In this document: in pieces, positions 1 through 8,035 of the stretch
Numbering within the stretch: the first letter of the stretch is position 1
How the letters are laid out: every line of letters starts with the position of its first letter
Assembly (NCBI GenBank): GCA_019635775.1
Contig: JAHBYU010000012.1
Coordinates: 88,323-152,322, forward strand
Length of the DNA: 64,000 nucleotides
Reading direction: 5' to 3'
Source of the DNA: Rhizobiaceae bacterium
GTDB taxonomy: Bacteria; Pseudomonadota; Alphaproteobacteria; Rhizobiales; Rhizobiaceae
The notes under the pieces: generated by a model
What the model saw: the letters and a program-made list of their open reading frames with translations, nothing else
Databases searched by the model: none
What the model was told of the DNA's origin: nothing
Made by a program: the position numbers and the translations under genes

Positions 1-5
1 CCCTC

Positions 6-323
6 GTGATGACACTGTTCCTGGCGGCAGCGCTAATATCACCCAGCGAGGCCGACCTGGCAGAAGGGCCGGGTTTCTTTCAGCGCGATGGGCGCTACGC
101 ACTTCTTGCACTCGCCGGGTTTCACCTCGGTGCTTTGGTCACGAACTGGTGGCTGTGGAACCAGCCCCCATGGGCTAGACAGGCTCTGCCAATCATCGGG
201 CTCGCGGTGATCTGTGTGGCCGCGGCTGTTACGACCCGGCGGCGCATCCAGGCTATCATGGCGGCGCTTTACCTTTTGTTCGGGCTCGCCGCGATCTTGG
301 CTGCGTCGCCGTCTTCTTATTGA
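6..323 (+). CDS. Integral membrane protein, probably the C-terminal part (5' end outside window)
   Basis: No family is recognised. The frame is open to the first base of the window, so the GTG at 6 is only the first start visible and the gene probably begins upstream. The 105 residues open with a short hydrophobic stretch (about 3-11) that looks like the end of a membrane helix. Three predicted membrane segments follow at about 32-50, 60-77 and 83-100. A Trp-rich turn (NWWLWNQPPW, about 47-56) follows the first of these. There is no catalytic motif. It ends 6 bp from the convergent stop of pdxH with no terminator between them. An inner-membrane protein is all the sequence supports. Confidence 0.55.
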   Translation: MMTLFLAAALISPSEADLAEGPGFFQRDGRYALLALAGFHLGALVTNWWLWNQPPWARQALPIIGLAVICVAAAVTTRRRIQAIMAALYLLFGLAAILAASPSSY

Positions 324-329
324 TTCCGC

Positions 330-947
330 CTACGGGTAAAGCCGCGACTTTTTCCACTCGCCGTCGACTGGCCGCGTAAAGACCACCCGATCATGCAATC
401 TAAAGGGGCGGTCGTGCCAGAACTCGATCTGGGAGGGCACGATGCGAAACCCTGACCAGTGCCTCGGCCTCGGAATTTCGCCGATGGCATATTTCGCGGT
501 ATATTCGGCGACCGCTTTCTCAAGCGCGAAGCGGCTTTCCAGCGGTCGAGACTGTTTTGAAGCCCAGGCGCCTATCCGGCTGCCGCGGGGCCGGGTGGCG
601 AAATAAGCGTCGGCTTCCTCGTCGCTCACCACTTCCACCGGGCCGCGCACCCTCACCTGGCGGCGCAGCGATTTCCAGTGAAAGCACATAGCCGCCTTCA
701 TGTTACCCAGAATTTCGCGGCCCTTGGCGCTTTCGAAATTCGTGTAGAAGACGAAGCCATGCTCATCGAGACCCTTCAGCAGCACCATGCGCACATCCGG
801 CAGTCCGTCCGCGTCGACCGTCGCCAGCGCCAACGCGTTGGGGTCGTTCAACTCGCTTTTCGTCGCGTCTTCCAGCCATGCGGAAAACAGCCGGAACGGC
901 TCTGAAGCCTCTGTAAAGTCACCGCTCGTTAACCCCGTATCGCTCAT
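330..947 (-). CDS. pdxH: Pyridoxamine 5'-phosphate oxidase
   Basis: This cytosolic FMN enzyme oxidises pyridoxine or pyridoxamine 5'-phosphate to pyridoxal 5'-phosphate, the last step of vitamin B6 supply. The 205-residue length is normal for the family. The FMN-binding core is visible as RMVLLKG (about 53-59) and [13 protein letters not shown]. The substrate region reads [13 protein letters not shown]. The C-terminal signature [19 protein letters not shown] is present, and the protein ends in the typical RLYP. The ATG at 947 begins a normal N-terminus. It is divergent from the lipoprotein at 988 across a 40-bp, AT-rich gap with repeated TTAA. Assignment is firm. Confidence 0.96.
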   Translation of the reverse strand: MSDTGLTSGDFTEASEPFRLFSAWLEDATKSELNDPNALALATVDADGLPDVRMVLLKGLDEHGFVFYTNFESAKGREILGNMKAAMCFHWKSLRRQVRVRGPVEVVSDEEADAYFATRPRGSRIGAWASKQSRPLESRFALEKAVAEYTAKYAIGEIPRPRHWSGFRIVPSQIEFWHDRPFRLHDRVVFTRPVDGEWKKSRLYP

Positions 948-987
948 AATTTAACTTTAACCCTTCCGTTCGCGGGGAGATTGCCGA

Positions 988-1470
988 TTGCCGCGCTCTG
1001 CGCAAGACGATCAGCCGTCGATTTTCGGTGGTCCTGCGCTGCGCGTGCTGCACGTCGCGGCCCTCTTGCCTGTTGCAATCCTGCTGTCAGCTTGCGGCTC
1101 CGGCGGTTTCAGCCTCCAGAAGGCCGAGGTCGATCGCAGCCTCTATACCAGCAGTGCGCCCTCTTCGGGCAAGCCCTTTGACGCCGAGCTTCTGTCCGAC
1201 GAGGCAACGATCCGCAATGCTGTGACGTCGGCGGATCTTGAAACGCTGGCGGGCGGCGCGTTGCCGTGGGCCAATGCCGGCACGGGTGCGCGCGGCCAGA
1301 TAACGGCGATAGTCGAGAGCAAGGCGGAAGGCGCGATCTGCCGCCGCTTCAACGCAACGCGCGAAAGCTTTGACGGGGTAGCGATGTTCCGTGGTGAAGC
1401 CTGTATGGTTGCAAAAGGCGCATGGCGCATGCGCAGTTTGGAGTCTTTCACCACTGGAATTTCTTCCTAG
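988..1470 (+). CDS. RT0821/Lpp0805-family surface lipoprotein
   Basis: This is a probable outer-membrane lipoprotein of a widespread alphaproteobacterial surface-protein family without a known biochemical role. The TTG at 988 is preferred because GGGGAGA (974-980) lies 7 bases upstream. Residues 17-36 form a lipoprotein signal ending in the lipobox LLSAC, with Cys36 as the lipidated residue. The C-terminal half carries the family pattern: LPWAN..TGARG, then CRRFNATRESFDGVAMFRG and EACM, followed by an aromatic-rich end. The length (160) is typical. A DnaJ-type gene follows after 75 bp. The family call rests on the WAN...TGARG and RRF...FDG pattern. Confidence 0.75.
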   Translation: MPRSAQDDQPSIFGGPALRVLHVAALLPVAILLSACGSGGFSLQKAEVDRSLYTSSAPSSGKPFDAELLSDEATIRNAVTSADLETLAGGALPWANAGTGARGQITAIVESKAEGAICRRFNATRESFDGVAMFRGEACMVAKGAWRMRSLESFTTGISS

Positions 1471-1545
1471 CCGAACGCATATATCAGGGCGAACAAACTC
1501 CCTATATTCGCAGCTGAAAAGCTGGAGAATCGCAGGCAAGGAACG

Positions 1546-2499
1546 ATGCGTGATCCCTATGAGGTACTGGGCGTTGCCAAGAACGCCTCAGCCAAGGACA
1601 TCAAGTCGGCCTATCGAAAGCTGGCCAAGAAACATCACCCGGACCAGAATCCAGGCGATGCGAAGGCCAAGGACCGTTTTGCCGCCGCCAATCAGGCCTA
1701 TGAGATACTGGGCGACGAAAAGCAGCGCGCAGCTTTCGATCGCGGCGAGATCGACGCTGAGGGCAAGCCGCGTTTCCAGGGGTTCGAGGGTTTCCAGGGC
1801 GCCGGCGCGCAGGGCGATCCTTTTGCCGGGTTTCGACGCCAGCAGGGCGGGCCGGGCGCGCAGCATTTCGAGTTTCGCAGCACAGGATGCCATCCGTTCG
1901 GTGGCGGCGGCGGTGATGCCGGCGACATCTTTTCGGAGCTGTTCGGCCAGGCTTTCTCGCAGCGTGGAGGTCAGGCGGGCCCCGGCATGGGCGGCGGCAC
2001 ACGCGCCGCTCCGCCCGGTCGCGACGTCAATGTAACGCTCGACATCACGGTCGAGGAAGCCGCGACCGCGCCCAAGGTGACGGCGCAGTTCCCGGACGGC
2101 CGCAAGATTGCAGTCAAGCTGCCGGCCTATGTCGAGGACGGCCAGACCATTCGGCTCAAGGGGCAGGGTGAGCCCGGCATGGGTCAGCCAGGCGATGCGC
2201 TGGTCAAGATTCGGTTGCGCAAGCATCCGCTCTATCGTGTCGAGGGGCGAGACTTGCATGTCGATTTGCCCGTTCCCCTGAAGGACGCCGTTCTTGGCGC
2301 AAAGCTGGCGGTGGACACCCCTACGGGTCGGATCGCCGTGACCGTCCCTGCCTGGTCCAGTTCGGACAAGGTCCTGCGTCTCAAAGGGCGCGGATTGCCG
2401 GTCAAGACAGGGGGCCACGCCGACTTCTACGTCCATGTCCGGATCATGTTGCCCGAAGGCGGCGACCCGGCGCTGGAATCGCTGATGCGCAAGGGCTGA
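1546..2499 (+). CDS. DnaJ-type co-chaperone without zinc finger (CbpA/DnaJ class B)
   Basis: The protein should stimulate the ATPase of a DnaK-type chaperone and hand over unfolded substrates in the cytosol. Residues 1-70 form a J domain with the obligatory HPD triad at 31-33. A Gly/Phe-rich linker (about 80-150) follows, then two substrate-binding beta domains (about 160-300) with the repeated [10 protein letters not shown] and [11 protein letters not shown] type strands. The four CxxCxGxG zinc repeats of true DnaJ are absent, so it is a class B protein like CbpA. A CTATAT box (1502-1507) and a small CAGCT-GAAA-AGCTG hairpin (1511-1524) precede the gene, but no matching -35 was found. A Shine-Dalgarno (AAGGAA) supports the ATG at 1546. 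Confidence 0.9.
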   Translation: MRDPYEVLGVAKNASAKDIKSAYRKLAKKHHPDQNPGDAKAKDRFAAANQAYEILGDEKQRAAFDRGEIDAEGKPRFQGFEGFQGAGAQGDPFAGFRRQQGGPGAQHFEFRSTGCHPFGGGGGDAGDIFSELFGQAFSQRGGQAGPGMGGGTRAAPPGRDVNVTLDITVEEAATAPKVTAQFPDGRKIAVKLPAYVEDGQTIRLKGQGEPGMGQPGDALVKIRLRKHPLYRVEGRDLHVDLPVPLKDAVLGAKLAVDTPTGRIAVTVPAWSSSDKVLRLKGRGLPVKTGGHADFYVHVRIMLPEGGDPALESLMRKG

Positions 2500-2568
2500 A
2501 ACGCCGCCTTGGGGGCTTCACGCGTTCCGGATCGTTGCTTCCGGGTGGCATCACGCTGTTTCTGGCGG

Positions 2569-2597
2569 CTTGAAGGTCTCATGTGCCTGTGCGATAG
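2569..2597 (+). promoter_or_regulatory. Probable fabI promoter (CTTGAA-N17-CGATAG)
   Basis: CTTGAA at 2569-2574 and CGATAG at 2592-2597 are separated by exactly 17 bases. They match the alphaproteobacterial housekeeping pattern CTTGAC-N17-CTATAT at five and four of six positions. The expected start of transcription is near 2604, about 27 bases before the fabI ATG. Confidence 0.45.
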
Positions 2598-2610
2598 GCT
2601 TCTCGCCTAT
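2594..2610. promoter_or_regulatory. Inverted repeat over the fabI -10 and start point
   Basis: ATAGGC (2594-2599) and GCCTAT (2605-2610) are perfect inverted arms around a 5-base centre. The dyad covers the -10 box and the expected transcription start of the fabI promoter, as a repressor operator would. It does not reach the fabI Shine-Dalgarno, so control of transcription is the more natural reading. The binding protein is unknown. Confidence 0.4.
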
Positions 2611-2630
2611 TCCAGCACGGAGAATCCCAT

Positions 2631-3449
2631 ATGACGGTTGGTCAGGGCCTGATGGCCGGCAAAAAGGGTCTGATTCTTGGCGTCGCCAACAACCGTTCTA
2701 TCGCCTGGGGCATAGCAAAAGCTTGCGCGCAACACGGCGCGGAACTGGCCTTCACCTATCAGGGCGATGCGCTGAAGAAGCGCGTCGAGCCGCTTGCAGC
2801 CGAGATCGGCGCTATTGTGGCCGGCCACTGCGACGTCACCGACATGGCCAGCATTGATGCGGTGTTCGACACGGTCGACAAGAAGTGGGGCAAGCTCGAT
2901 TTCGTAGTCCATGCCATCGGGTTCTCCGACAAGGACGAACTGACCGGCCGGTATGTCGACACCAGCCACGCGAATTTCCTCCGCACGATGGACATTTCCG
3001 TCTATTCCTTCACAGCCGTTGCCAAACGCGCCGAGCGGCTGATGACGGATGGGGGCTCGCTCCTCACCATGACCTATTACGGTGCGGAAAAGGTGATGCC
3101 CAATTATAACGTCATGGGCGTTGCCAAGGCTGCGCTCGAGGCCAGCGTGAAATATCTAGCCGTCGACCTTGGGCCGAAGAAGATCAGGGTCAACGCCATA
3201 TCGGCCGGTCCGATCAAGACGCTTGCCGCGTCTGGCATCGATGACTTCCGCTACATTCTCAAGTGGAACGAATACAACGCTCCATTGCGCCGCACCGTGT
3301 CGATCGAAGAAGTCGGCGACGCGGGCTTCTACTTCCTTTCCGACCTGTCGCGCGGTGTCACCGGCGAGGTGCATCATGTCGATTCCGGCTATCACGTCGT
3401 TGGCATGAAGGCGGTCGACGCTCCCGACATTTCAACCGTCAAGGATTGA
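2631..3449 (+). CDS. fabI: Enoyl-[acyl-carrier-protein] reductase (NADH)
   Basis: FabI reduces the trans-2-enoyl-ACP made in each round of type II fatty-acid synthesis and is the target of triclosan-like inhibitors. The protein is a 272-residue short-chain dehydrogenase-like enzyme. The cofactor loop reads GLILGVANNRSIAWGIAKA (about 13-31). The catalytic Tyr-(X)6-Lys pair is Y159 and K166 in YNVMGVAK. The FabI-specific stretch VNAISAGPIKTLAASGI follows. The ATG at 2631 has a GGAG Shine-Dalgarno 8 bases upstream. A later Met at residue 8 (MAGKKG) is a possible alternative start. A phosphatase gene follows 36 bp downstream in the same direction. Confidence 0.96.
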   Translation: MTVGQGLMAGKKGLILGVANNRSIAWGIAKACAQHGAELAFTYQGDALKKRVEPLAAEIGAIVAGHCDVTDMASIDAVFDTVDKKWGKLDFVVHAIGFSDKDELTGRYVDTSHANFLRTMDISVYSFTAVAKRAERLMTDGGSLLTMTYYGAEKVMPNYNVMGVAKAALEASVKYLAVDLGPKKIRVNAISAGPIKTLAASGIDDFRYILKWNEYNAPLRRTVSIEEVGDAGFYFLSDLSRGVTGEVHHVDSGYHVVGMKAVDAPDISTVKD

Positions 3450-3485
3450 GGTTGAGCCGGGCCGGATGAAGCGACGACCCTGCGC

Positions 3486-4067
3486 ATGCCACCTCTTTGC
3501 TATTTCGTCAGGCACGGGCAGACTGGCTGGAACGCCGAACTGAGGCTCCAGGGCCAGGCCGACACCGAACTTAATGACCTTGGCCGCGAGCAGGCCGCCC
3601 GCAACGGTAAAAGGCTTGCCGGGCTGATCGAAGACCCGCACCGGTTCGATTTCGTGGCCAGTCCGCTCAAGCGGACACGCGACACGATGGAACTGGTGCG
3701 CACCGGCATGGGTTTGCCGGCTCGCGGCTACCGCGTCGACAGTCGCCTTATGGAGGTCCATTTCGGCGACTGGCAAGGCTACACTTATGCCGAACTCGAG
3801 GCGTTGCGGCCAGGATCGACCGCAGCGCGGCTTTCAGACAAATGGGGTTTCGTTGCTCCCGGGGGCGAGAGCTACCAGATGCTGCTCGACCGCGTGCGTC
3901 CTTGGTTCGAGGCGCTCGATATGCCGACGATCTGCGTCACGCACGGAGGCGTCATTCGAACGCTCTTCAAGCTGGTCGAGGACAGGCCGGTCGCCGACGT
4001 CGCGGCTATGGACGTTCCTCAAGACCGCGTGCTTCGGCTGAAGGACGCGCGGCTCGAGTGGTTCTAG
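3486..4067 (+). CDS. Histidine phosphatase superfamily protein (phosphoglycerate-mutase-like)
   Basis: This 193-residue protein belongs to the branch of the histidine phosphatase superfamily that includes GpmB and CobC. The phosphohistidine motif FVRHGQTGWN lies at 7-16, with H10 as the catalytic residue. The second catalytic His is in ICVTHGGVIRT near residue 150. E and R residues in the middle (MEVHFGDWQG) complete the fold. Such enzymes remove phosphate from small molecules, and the substrate cannot be read from sequence. It lies 36 bp after fabI and is convergent with the DUF1344 gene, 18 bp away. Confidence 0.85.
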   Translation: MPPLCYFVRHGQTGWNAELRLQGQADTELNDLGREQAARNGKRLAGLIEDPHRFDFVASPLKRTRDTMELVRTGMGLPARGYRVDSRLMEVHFGDWQGYTYAELEALRPGSTAARLSDKWGFVAPGGESYQMLLDRVRPWFEALDMPTICVTHGGVIRTLFKLVEDRPVADVAAMDVPQDRVLRLKDARLEWF

Positions 4068-4085
4068 TAGTGCTGGCGCTCAGCG

Positions 4086-4337
4086 CTATTCCGGCAGTTC
4101 CATGTCGGTGATCAGATTCTGGTCTCCAACCTGATCGTAGGCCAGAAGAACCGTCATGCCCTCCTGGATCGCATCGATGTCGAACTCTCCGGGCAGCTTG
4201 TACGATTTGCCGTTGTCCAGCGTGATCGTGAGGTTGTCGCGGTCGACCGACTTGATCTTGCCTTCCGCCTGGGCGGCAAGGGCGGCGGCTGAAAACACAA
4301 GGGCGGCGGCAAAGGCGCCGGCGAAAAGGCTACGCAT
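4086..4337 (-). CDS. DUF1344 family small exported protein
   Basis: The 83-residue product begins with a clear signal peptide (MRSLFAGAFAAALVFSAAAL, about 1-22, cleavage near AQA). The mature part resembles DUF1344 proteins of Rhizobiales: G-KIKSVD-DNLTITLDNGKSYKLP followed by an acidic GMTVLLAYD segment. It looks like a small periplasmic beta-barrel of the OB type. No enzymatic residues are apparent and the role is unknown. It is convergent with the histidine phosphatase gene and divergent from aroC across 282 bp. Confidence 0.75.
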   Translation of the reverse strand: MRSLFAGAFAAALVFSAAALAAQAEGKIKSVDRDNLTITLDNGKSYKLPGEFDIDAIQEGMTVLLAYDQVGDQNLITDMELPE

Positions 4338-4544
4338 GATCGACCTCTCGTTATTTTTCTGCTTTCGTGCGGGACGGGCGGCGTCCGCGCGAAGCAGAGC
4401 AGAAACATCCCGAATGTGTCAAAAGTGAAGTCCGGTTTTTCACCATCTTATTTTCGGATGTCGACACCGAGGCTATGACGAACGGGTATCTGTTTGGCGC
4501 GCACGGGTCGACAGTGTGTAACCTCGGCCCTGCTGTAACCTTGT

Positions 4545-4573
4545 TTGACCATCGCGGAAAAGGCCAATAGAAG
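4545..4573 (+). promoter_or_regulatory. Weak promoter candidate for aroC
   Basis: TTGACC at 4545-4550 and TAGAAG at 4568-4573 are 17 bases apart and would start transcription about 40 bases before the aroC ATG. The -35 is good and the -10 is poor, so this is only a candidate. The rest of the 282-bp gap (4338-4619) shows no other structure. Confidence 0.25.
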
Positions 4574-4619
4574 GCAGCCGTTGCCGGTTTTTCCCGCAGG
4601 CGCTTCTGGTCGGTTCCTT

Positions 4620-5714
4620 ATGTCGCACAACACGTTCGGGCATCTTTTCCGGGTCACGACCTGGGGCGAAAGCCACGGGCCGGCGCTTGGCTGCGTTGTT
4701 GACGGTTGCCCTCCCGGAATGCGGTTCACCCGCGAGGATGTCCAGCGCGAACTCGATCGCCGCAGGCCGGGGCAGTCGCGTTTCGTGACGCAGCGCCGTG
4801 AGCCTGACGAGGTGCAGATCCTTTCCGGCGTGCTGGAGGAGGATGGTGTTCTGGTTACCACCGGGACGCCGATCTCCATGCTGATCGAGAATGTCGATCA
4901 GCGCTCCAAGGATTACGGCGAGATCGCAAGACAATATCGTCCGGGCCACGCCGACTATGCATACGAGGCCAAGTACGGCATCCGCGATCATCGCGGCGGC
5001 GGTCGTTCCTCGGCGCGCGAAACCGCGGCGCGGGTTGCCGCCGGAGCCATTGCCCGAAGGATCGTACCGGGCATGCTCGTGCGTGGCGCGCTTGTTTCGA
5101 TCGGCGACAAGCACGTTGACCGGGCCAACTGGAACTGGAATTTCGTCGGCGACTCCGAAAATCCCTTCTTTACGCCTGATCCGGCTTCGGTGGCTGTGTT
5201 CGCCGACTATCTCGACGGCATCCGCAAGGCCGGCTCCTCCGTCGGCGCCGTGATCGAGATTGTCGCCGAAGGCGTTCCGGCAGGTCTTGGCGCACCGATC
5301 TATGCCAAGCTGGACCAGGATATCGCGTCTGGCCTGATGTCCATCAACGCGGTCAAAGGCGTTGAGATCGGCAACGGTTTCGAGGCGGCGCGCATCACCG
5401 GCGAGCAGAACGCCGACGAGATGCGCATGGGCAATGACGGCAGGCCGGTTTTCCTCTCCAACAATGCCGGCGGGATTCTTGGCGGCATCTCGACGGGTCA
5501 GGACATCGTCGCCCGCTTTGCCGTGAAGCCGACCTCTTCCATCCTGACGCCGCGCAGGTCCATTGATCGTGACGGCAACGACGTTGATGTCATGACCAAG
5601 GGCCGCCATGATCCCTGCGTCGGCATCCGCGCGGTACCAATCGGCGAGGCAATGGTTGCCTGCGCCATCGCCGACCATTACCTGCGCCATCGTGGCCAAA
5701 CCGGAAGGGAATGA
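4620..5714 (+). CDS. aroC: Chorismate synthase
   Basis: AroC makes chorismate from 5-enolpyruvylshikimate-3-phosphate with reduced FMN, the last common step to aromatic amino acids. The ATG at 4620 gives the family N-terminus [20 protein letters not shown]. Further signatures are [20 protein letters not shown], the central [20 protein letters not shown] region (about 123-142) and the C-terminal KPTSSI...PRRSID...[13 protein letters not shown] stretch. The length of 364 is normal. The frame is open upstream to 4545, but conservation begins at 4620. There is no clear Shine-Dalgarno before this ATG. Confidence 0.96.
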   Translation: MSHNTFGHLFRVTTWGESHGPALGCVVDGCPPGMRFTREDVQRELDRRRPGQSRFVTQRREPDEVQILSGVLEEDGVLVTTGTPISMLIENVDQRSKDYGEIARQYRPGHADYAYEAKYGIRDHRGGGRSSARETAARVAAGAIARRIVPGMLVRGALVSIGDKHVDRANWNWNFVGDSENPFFTPDPASVAVFADYLDGIRKAGSSVGAVIEIVAEGVPAGLGAPIYAKLDQDIASGLMSINAVKGVEIGNGFEAARITGEQNADEMRMGNDGRPVFLSNNAGGILGGISTGQDIVARFAVKPTSSILTPRRSIDRDGNDVDVMTKGRHDPCVGIRAVPIGEAMVACAIADHYLRHRGQTGRE

Positions 5715-5775
5715 GGGTGGCTCCCTGAAGTCCCTGATACCCCCTTCCATTATATGCGAGTGAACCGAGCATCCC

Positions 5776-6873
5776 ATGTCGTACGACCAGAAGAAGATTG
5801 TTGAGGCGTTGCGCGCATTCGAGCGCGGCGAAATCGTCGTTGTCATGGATGATGACGGACGGGAGAACGAGGGCGACCTGATCGTCGCCGCGGTTCATTG
5901 CACCCCCGAGAAAATGGCGTTCATCGTGCGCCATACGTCAGGCATCGTGTGTACCCCGATGACACGCGAGGACGCGAAACGCCTGAATCTCGGCGCGATG
6001 GTTGCCGACAACGATTCCGCACACACGACCGCGTTTACGGTCAGCGTGGATTTCAAGCACGGCACGACCACCGGGATCTCCGCCGACGACCGCACGCTTA
6101 CGGTGCGCAACCTCGCCAACGGCAATGTCGGCGCGTCCGATTTCACGCGTCCCGGCCACATCTTCCCGCTGATCGCGCGCGAAGGCGGCGTCCTCATGCG
6201 CTCGGGCCACACCGAGGCGGCGGTCGATCTGTGCAGGCTTGCGAACCTGCCGCCTGTCGGCGTCATCTGCGAACTGGTGAACGACGACGGTTCGGTCAAG
6301 CGCGGCCCTCAGGTCAAGGCCTTCGCCGAGGAACACGGACTGAAGCAGGTATCGGTAGCCGACCTCATCGCCTACCGCCAGCGCAAGGAAACGCTGATCG
6401 AGCGTGTCGAGAGCTTCGAGCTTGAAACGCCCGGCGGCAAGGCGACCGCCCACTCATACACGCTGCCCTGGGACCCGATGCAGCACCTTGCGGTGGTCTT
6501 CGGGGACATCCGCGACGGCGAGGACGTTCCCGTGCGCCTGCACCCGGAAGAAGTGGTTCGCGATGTCTTCGGGACGAACCATCGCCTTGACGCCATCATG
6601 AAAAAGATGGGCGAAAACAGGCGTGGCGTCATCGTTTACCTGCGAGAAGGTTCCGTCGGCGTCGGCCATCGCGACCGAAACCGTCCCGGCCAGACGAGCG
6701 AGAGCCATGACGAGGCGCGCCGGCGCGAGAACGAATGGCGCGAGATCGGCCTTGGCGCCCAGATATTGAAGGATCTCGGCATATCCTCGATCAGGCTGCT
6801 GGCGTCGCGCGAACGCCACTATGTCGGCATAGAAGGTTTTGGCATCGCGATCACCAGCACCGAAATCATCTGA
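5776..6873 (+). CDS. ribB: 3,4-dihydroxy-2-butanone 4-phosphate synthase with degenerate GTP cyclohydrolase II domain
   Basis: Residues 1-205 are a complete RibB, which makes the four-carbon unit of riboflavin from ribulose 5-phosphate. The acidic loop DDDGRENEGDL (25-35), RPGHIFPL and SGHTEAAVDLCRLA are present. Residues about 210-365 have the length and framework of GTP cyclohydrolase II (RibA), as in RibBA fusions. However, the zinc ligands of RibA (SEC.TGD...RCDCG) are replaced by HPEEVVRDVFGTNHRLDA, so all three Cys are gone. The catalytic HEGRGIG-type loop reads REGSVGVGH. The C-terminal half should therefore be inactive as a cyclohydrolase. A TTATAT box at 5750-5755 may belong to its promoter, without a clear -35. 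The ddl gene follows. Confidence 0.92.
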   Translation: MSYDQKKIVEALRAFERGEIVVVMDDDGRENEGDLIVAAVHCTPEKMAFIVRHTSGIVCTPMTREDAKRLNLGAMVADNDSAHTTAFTVSVDFKHGTTTGISADDRTLTVRNLANGNVGASDFTRPGHIFPLIAREGGVLMRSGHTEAAVDLCRLANLPPVGVICELVNDDGSVKRGPQVKAFAEEHGLKQVSVADLIAYRQRKETLIERVESFELETPGGKATAHSYTLPWDPMQHLAVVFGDIRDGEDVPVRLHPEEVVRDVFGTNHRLDAIMKKMGENRRGVIVYLREGSVGVGHRDRNRPGQTSESHDEARRRENEWREIGLGAQILKDLGISSIRLLASRERHYVGIEGFGIAITSTEII

Positions 6874-6901
6874 CAGCGAAATCATCCGACAGGGGGGACA
6901 G

Positions 6902-7978
6902 TTGAACGCTGCATCGGGAAAACTGCGCATCGCCGTTCTGTTTGGCGGGCGTTCGTCCGAACACGATGTCTCGGTGATGTCTGGCACCAATGTGATGCGC
7001 GCGCTCGACCCCTCGAAATACGAAGCCGTTCCGATCTTTGTGACACGTGAAGGACGCTGGTTGCTCAGCAGCTTCGAGGGCGGCGAGCTTGAGAAACCGG
7101 CAAGCGGCGTCGAGCTGTCGGTCTTGCCGGGGGGCGACGGACGCCTTCTCGCTGTTCCGGACAACGCCGCGCCTCACGAGATTGCCAAGATCGATGCGAT
7201 TTTCCCGGCTCTGCACGGCCTTCATGGCGAGGATGGCTCGGTCCAGGGATTGGCACAGGTTGCCGGCGTGCCTCTTGTCGGTTGCGGGATACTCGGTTCG
7301 GCGGCGGCGCTCGACAAGGACATCGCAAAGAATCTCCTGAAGCAGGCCGGCGTGCCCGTCGCCCGTTCGCTGACCATCCGTCAGGATGCGCCATCGGCCT
7401 TCGCCGAAGTGGAAGCGGCGCTCGGCCTGCCCATCTTCGTAAAACCTGCGCGGCAGGGCTCGTCGGTGGGTGTGAGCAAGGTCTCGTCCGAAGCCGACTA
7501 TGCCGCTGCATTGGAAGAAGGCTTCCGGCATGATTCGCGGCTGCTCGCCGAGGAATTCATCGACGGACGCGAAATAGAACTCGCGGTTCTCGAAAATCCC
7601 GACGGAAGCCTGTTCGTTTCGCGCCCCGGCGAGATCGTGCCCGCCGAAAGCCATGGCTTCTACACATATGACGCCAAGTATATCGACGCCGATGGTGCGG
7701 CGCTCAAGGTTCCCGCCGAATTGCCCCACGAGGTCGAACAGGTCCTTCGCGATACGGCTGCCGCAGCTTTTCGCGCGGTCGGTTGCGACGGAATGGCCAG
7801 GGTCGATTTCTTCGTCACAAGGGATTTGCGCCTCGTGCTGAACGAGCTCAACACCATACCCGGTTTCACCAACATCTCGATGTATCCCAAGGCGATGGAA
7901 GCAAGCGGCATCGGCTATCGCGAACTGATCGACCGACTTGTCGCCCACGGGCTGGAACGCGCCGGCCGCCGGACCTGA
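6902..7978 (+). CDS. ddl: D-alanine--D-alanine ligase
   Basis: This ATP-grasp enzyme makes the D-Ala-D-Ala dipeptide for peptidoglycan precursors in the cytosol. The start is taken as the TTG at 6902 because AGGGGGGAC (6891-6899) is a strong Shine-Dalgarno at the right distance; the frame is open upstream into ribB. The resulting 358 residues begin LNAASGKLRIAVLFGGRSSE, which is the usual N-terminus. Other signatures are LHGLHGEDGSVQG, KPARQGSSVGVSKV, the tyrosine-containing loop ESHGFYTYDAKYID, and RVDFF...LNELNTIPGFTNISMYP with the metal ligands. The size fits the longer DdlA-type ligases. Confidence 0.94.
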   Translation: MNAASGKLRIAVLFGGRSSEHDVSVMSGTNVMRALDPSKYEAVPIFVTREGRWLLSSFEGGELEKPASGVELSVLPGGDGRLLAVPDNAAPHEIAKIDAIFPALHGLHGEDGSVQGLAQVAGVPLVGCGILGSAAALDKDIAKNLLKQAGVPVARSLTIRQDAPSAFAEVEAALGLPIFVKPARQGSSVGVSKVSSEADYAAALEEGFRHDSRLLAEEFIDGREIELAVLENPDGSLFVSRPGEIVPAESHGFYTYDAKYIDADGAALKVPAELPHEVEQVLRDTAAAAFRAVGCDGMARVDFFVTRDLRLVLNELNTIPGFTNISMYPKAMEASGIGYRELIDRLVAHGLERAGRRT

Positions 7979-8035
7979 CGCCGAACGAAACGCTTGCGCT
8001 ATACTTGCCTCAACGGAAGGTGAGGGCGATTCGGC

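Noticed and set aside
5715-5775. FMN riboswitch before ribB
   Set aside because: The gap is only 61 bp and has none of the conserved RFN-element helices; riboswitch control is not supported.
4473-5846. Long open frame on the minus strand across aroC (457 codons)
   Set aside because: It lies antisense to a clearly conserved gene, its product is low-complexity and has no recognisable domain. It is a side effect of high GC codon use.
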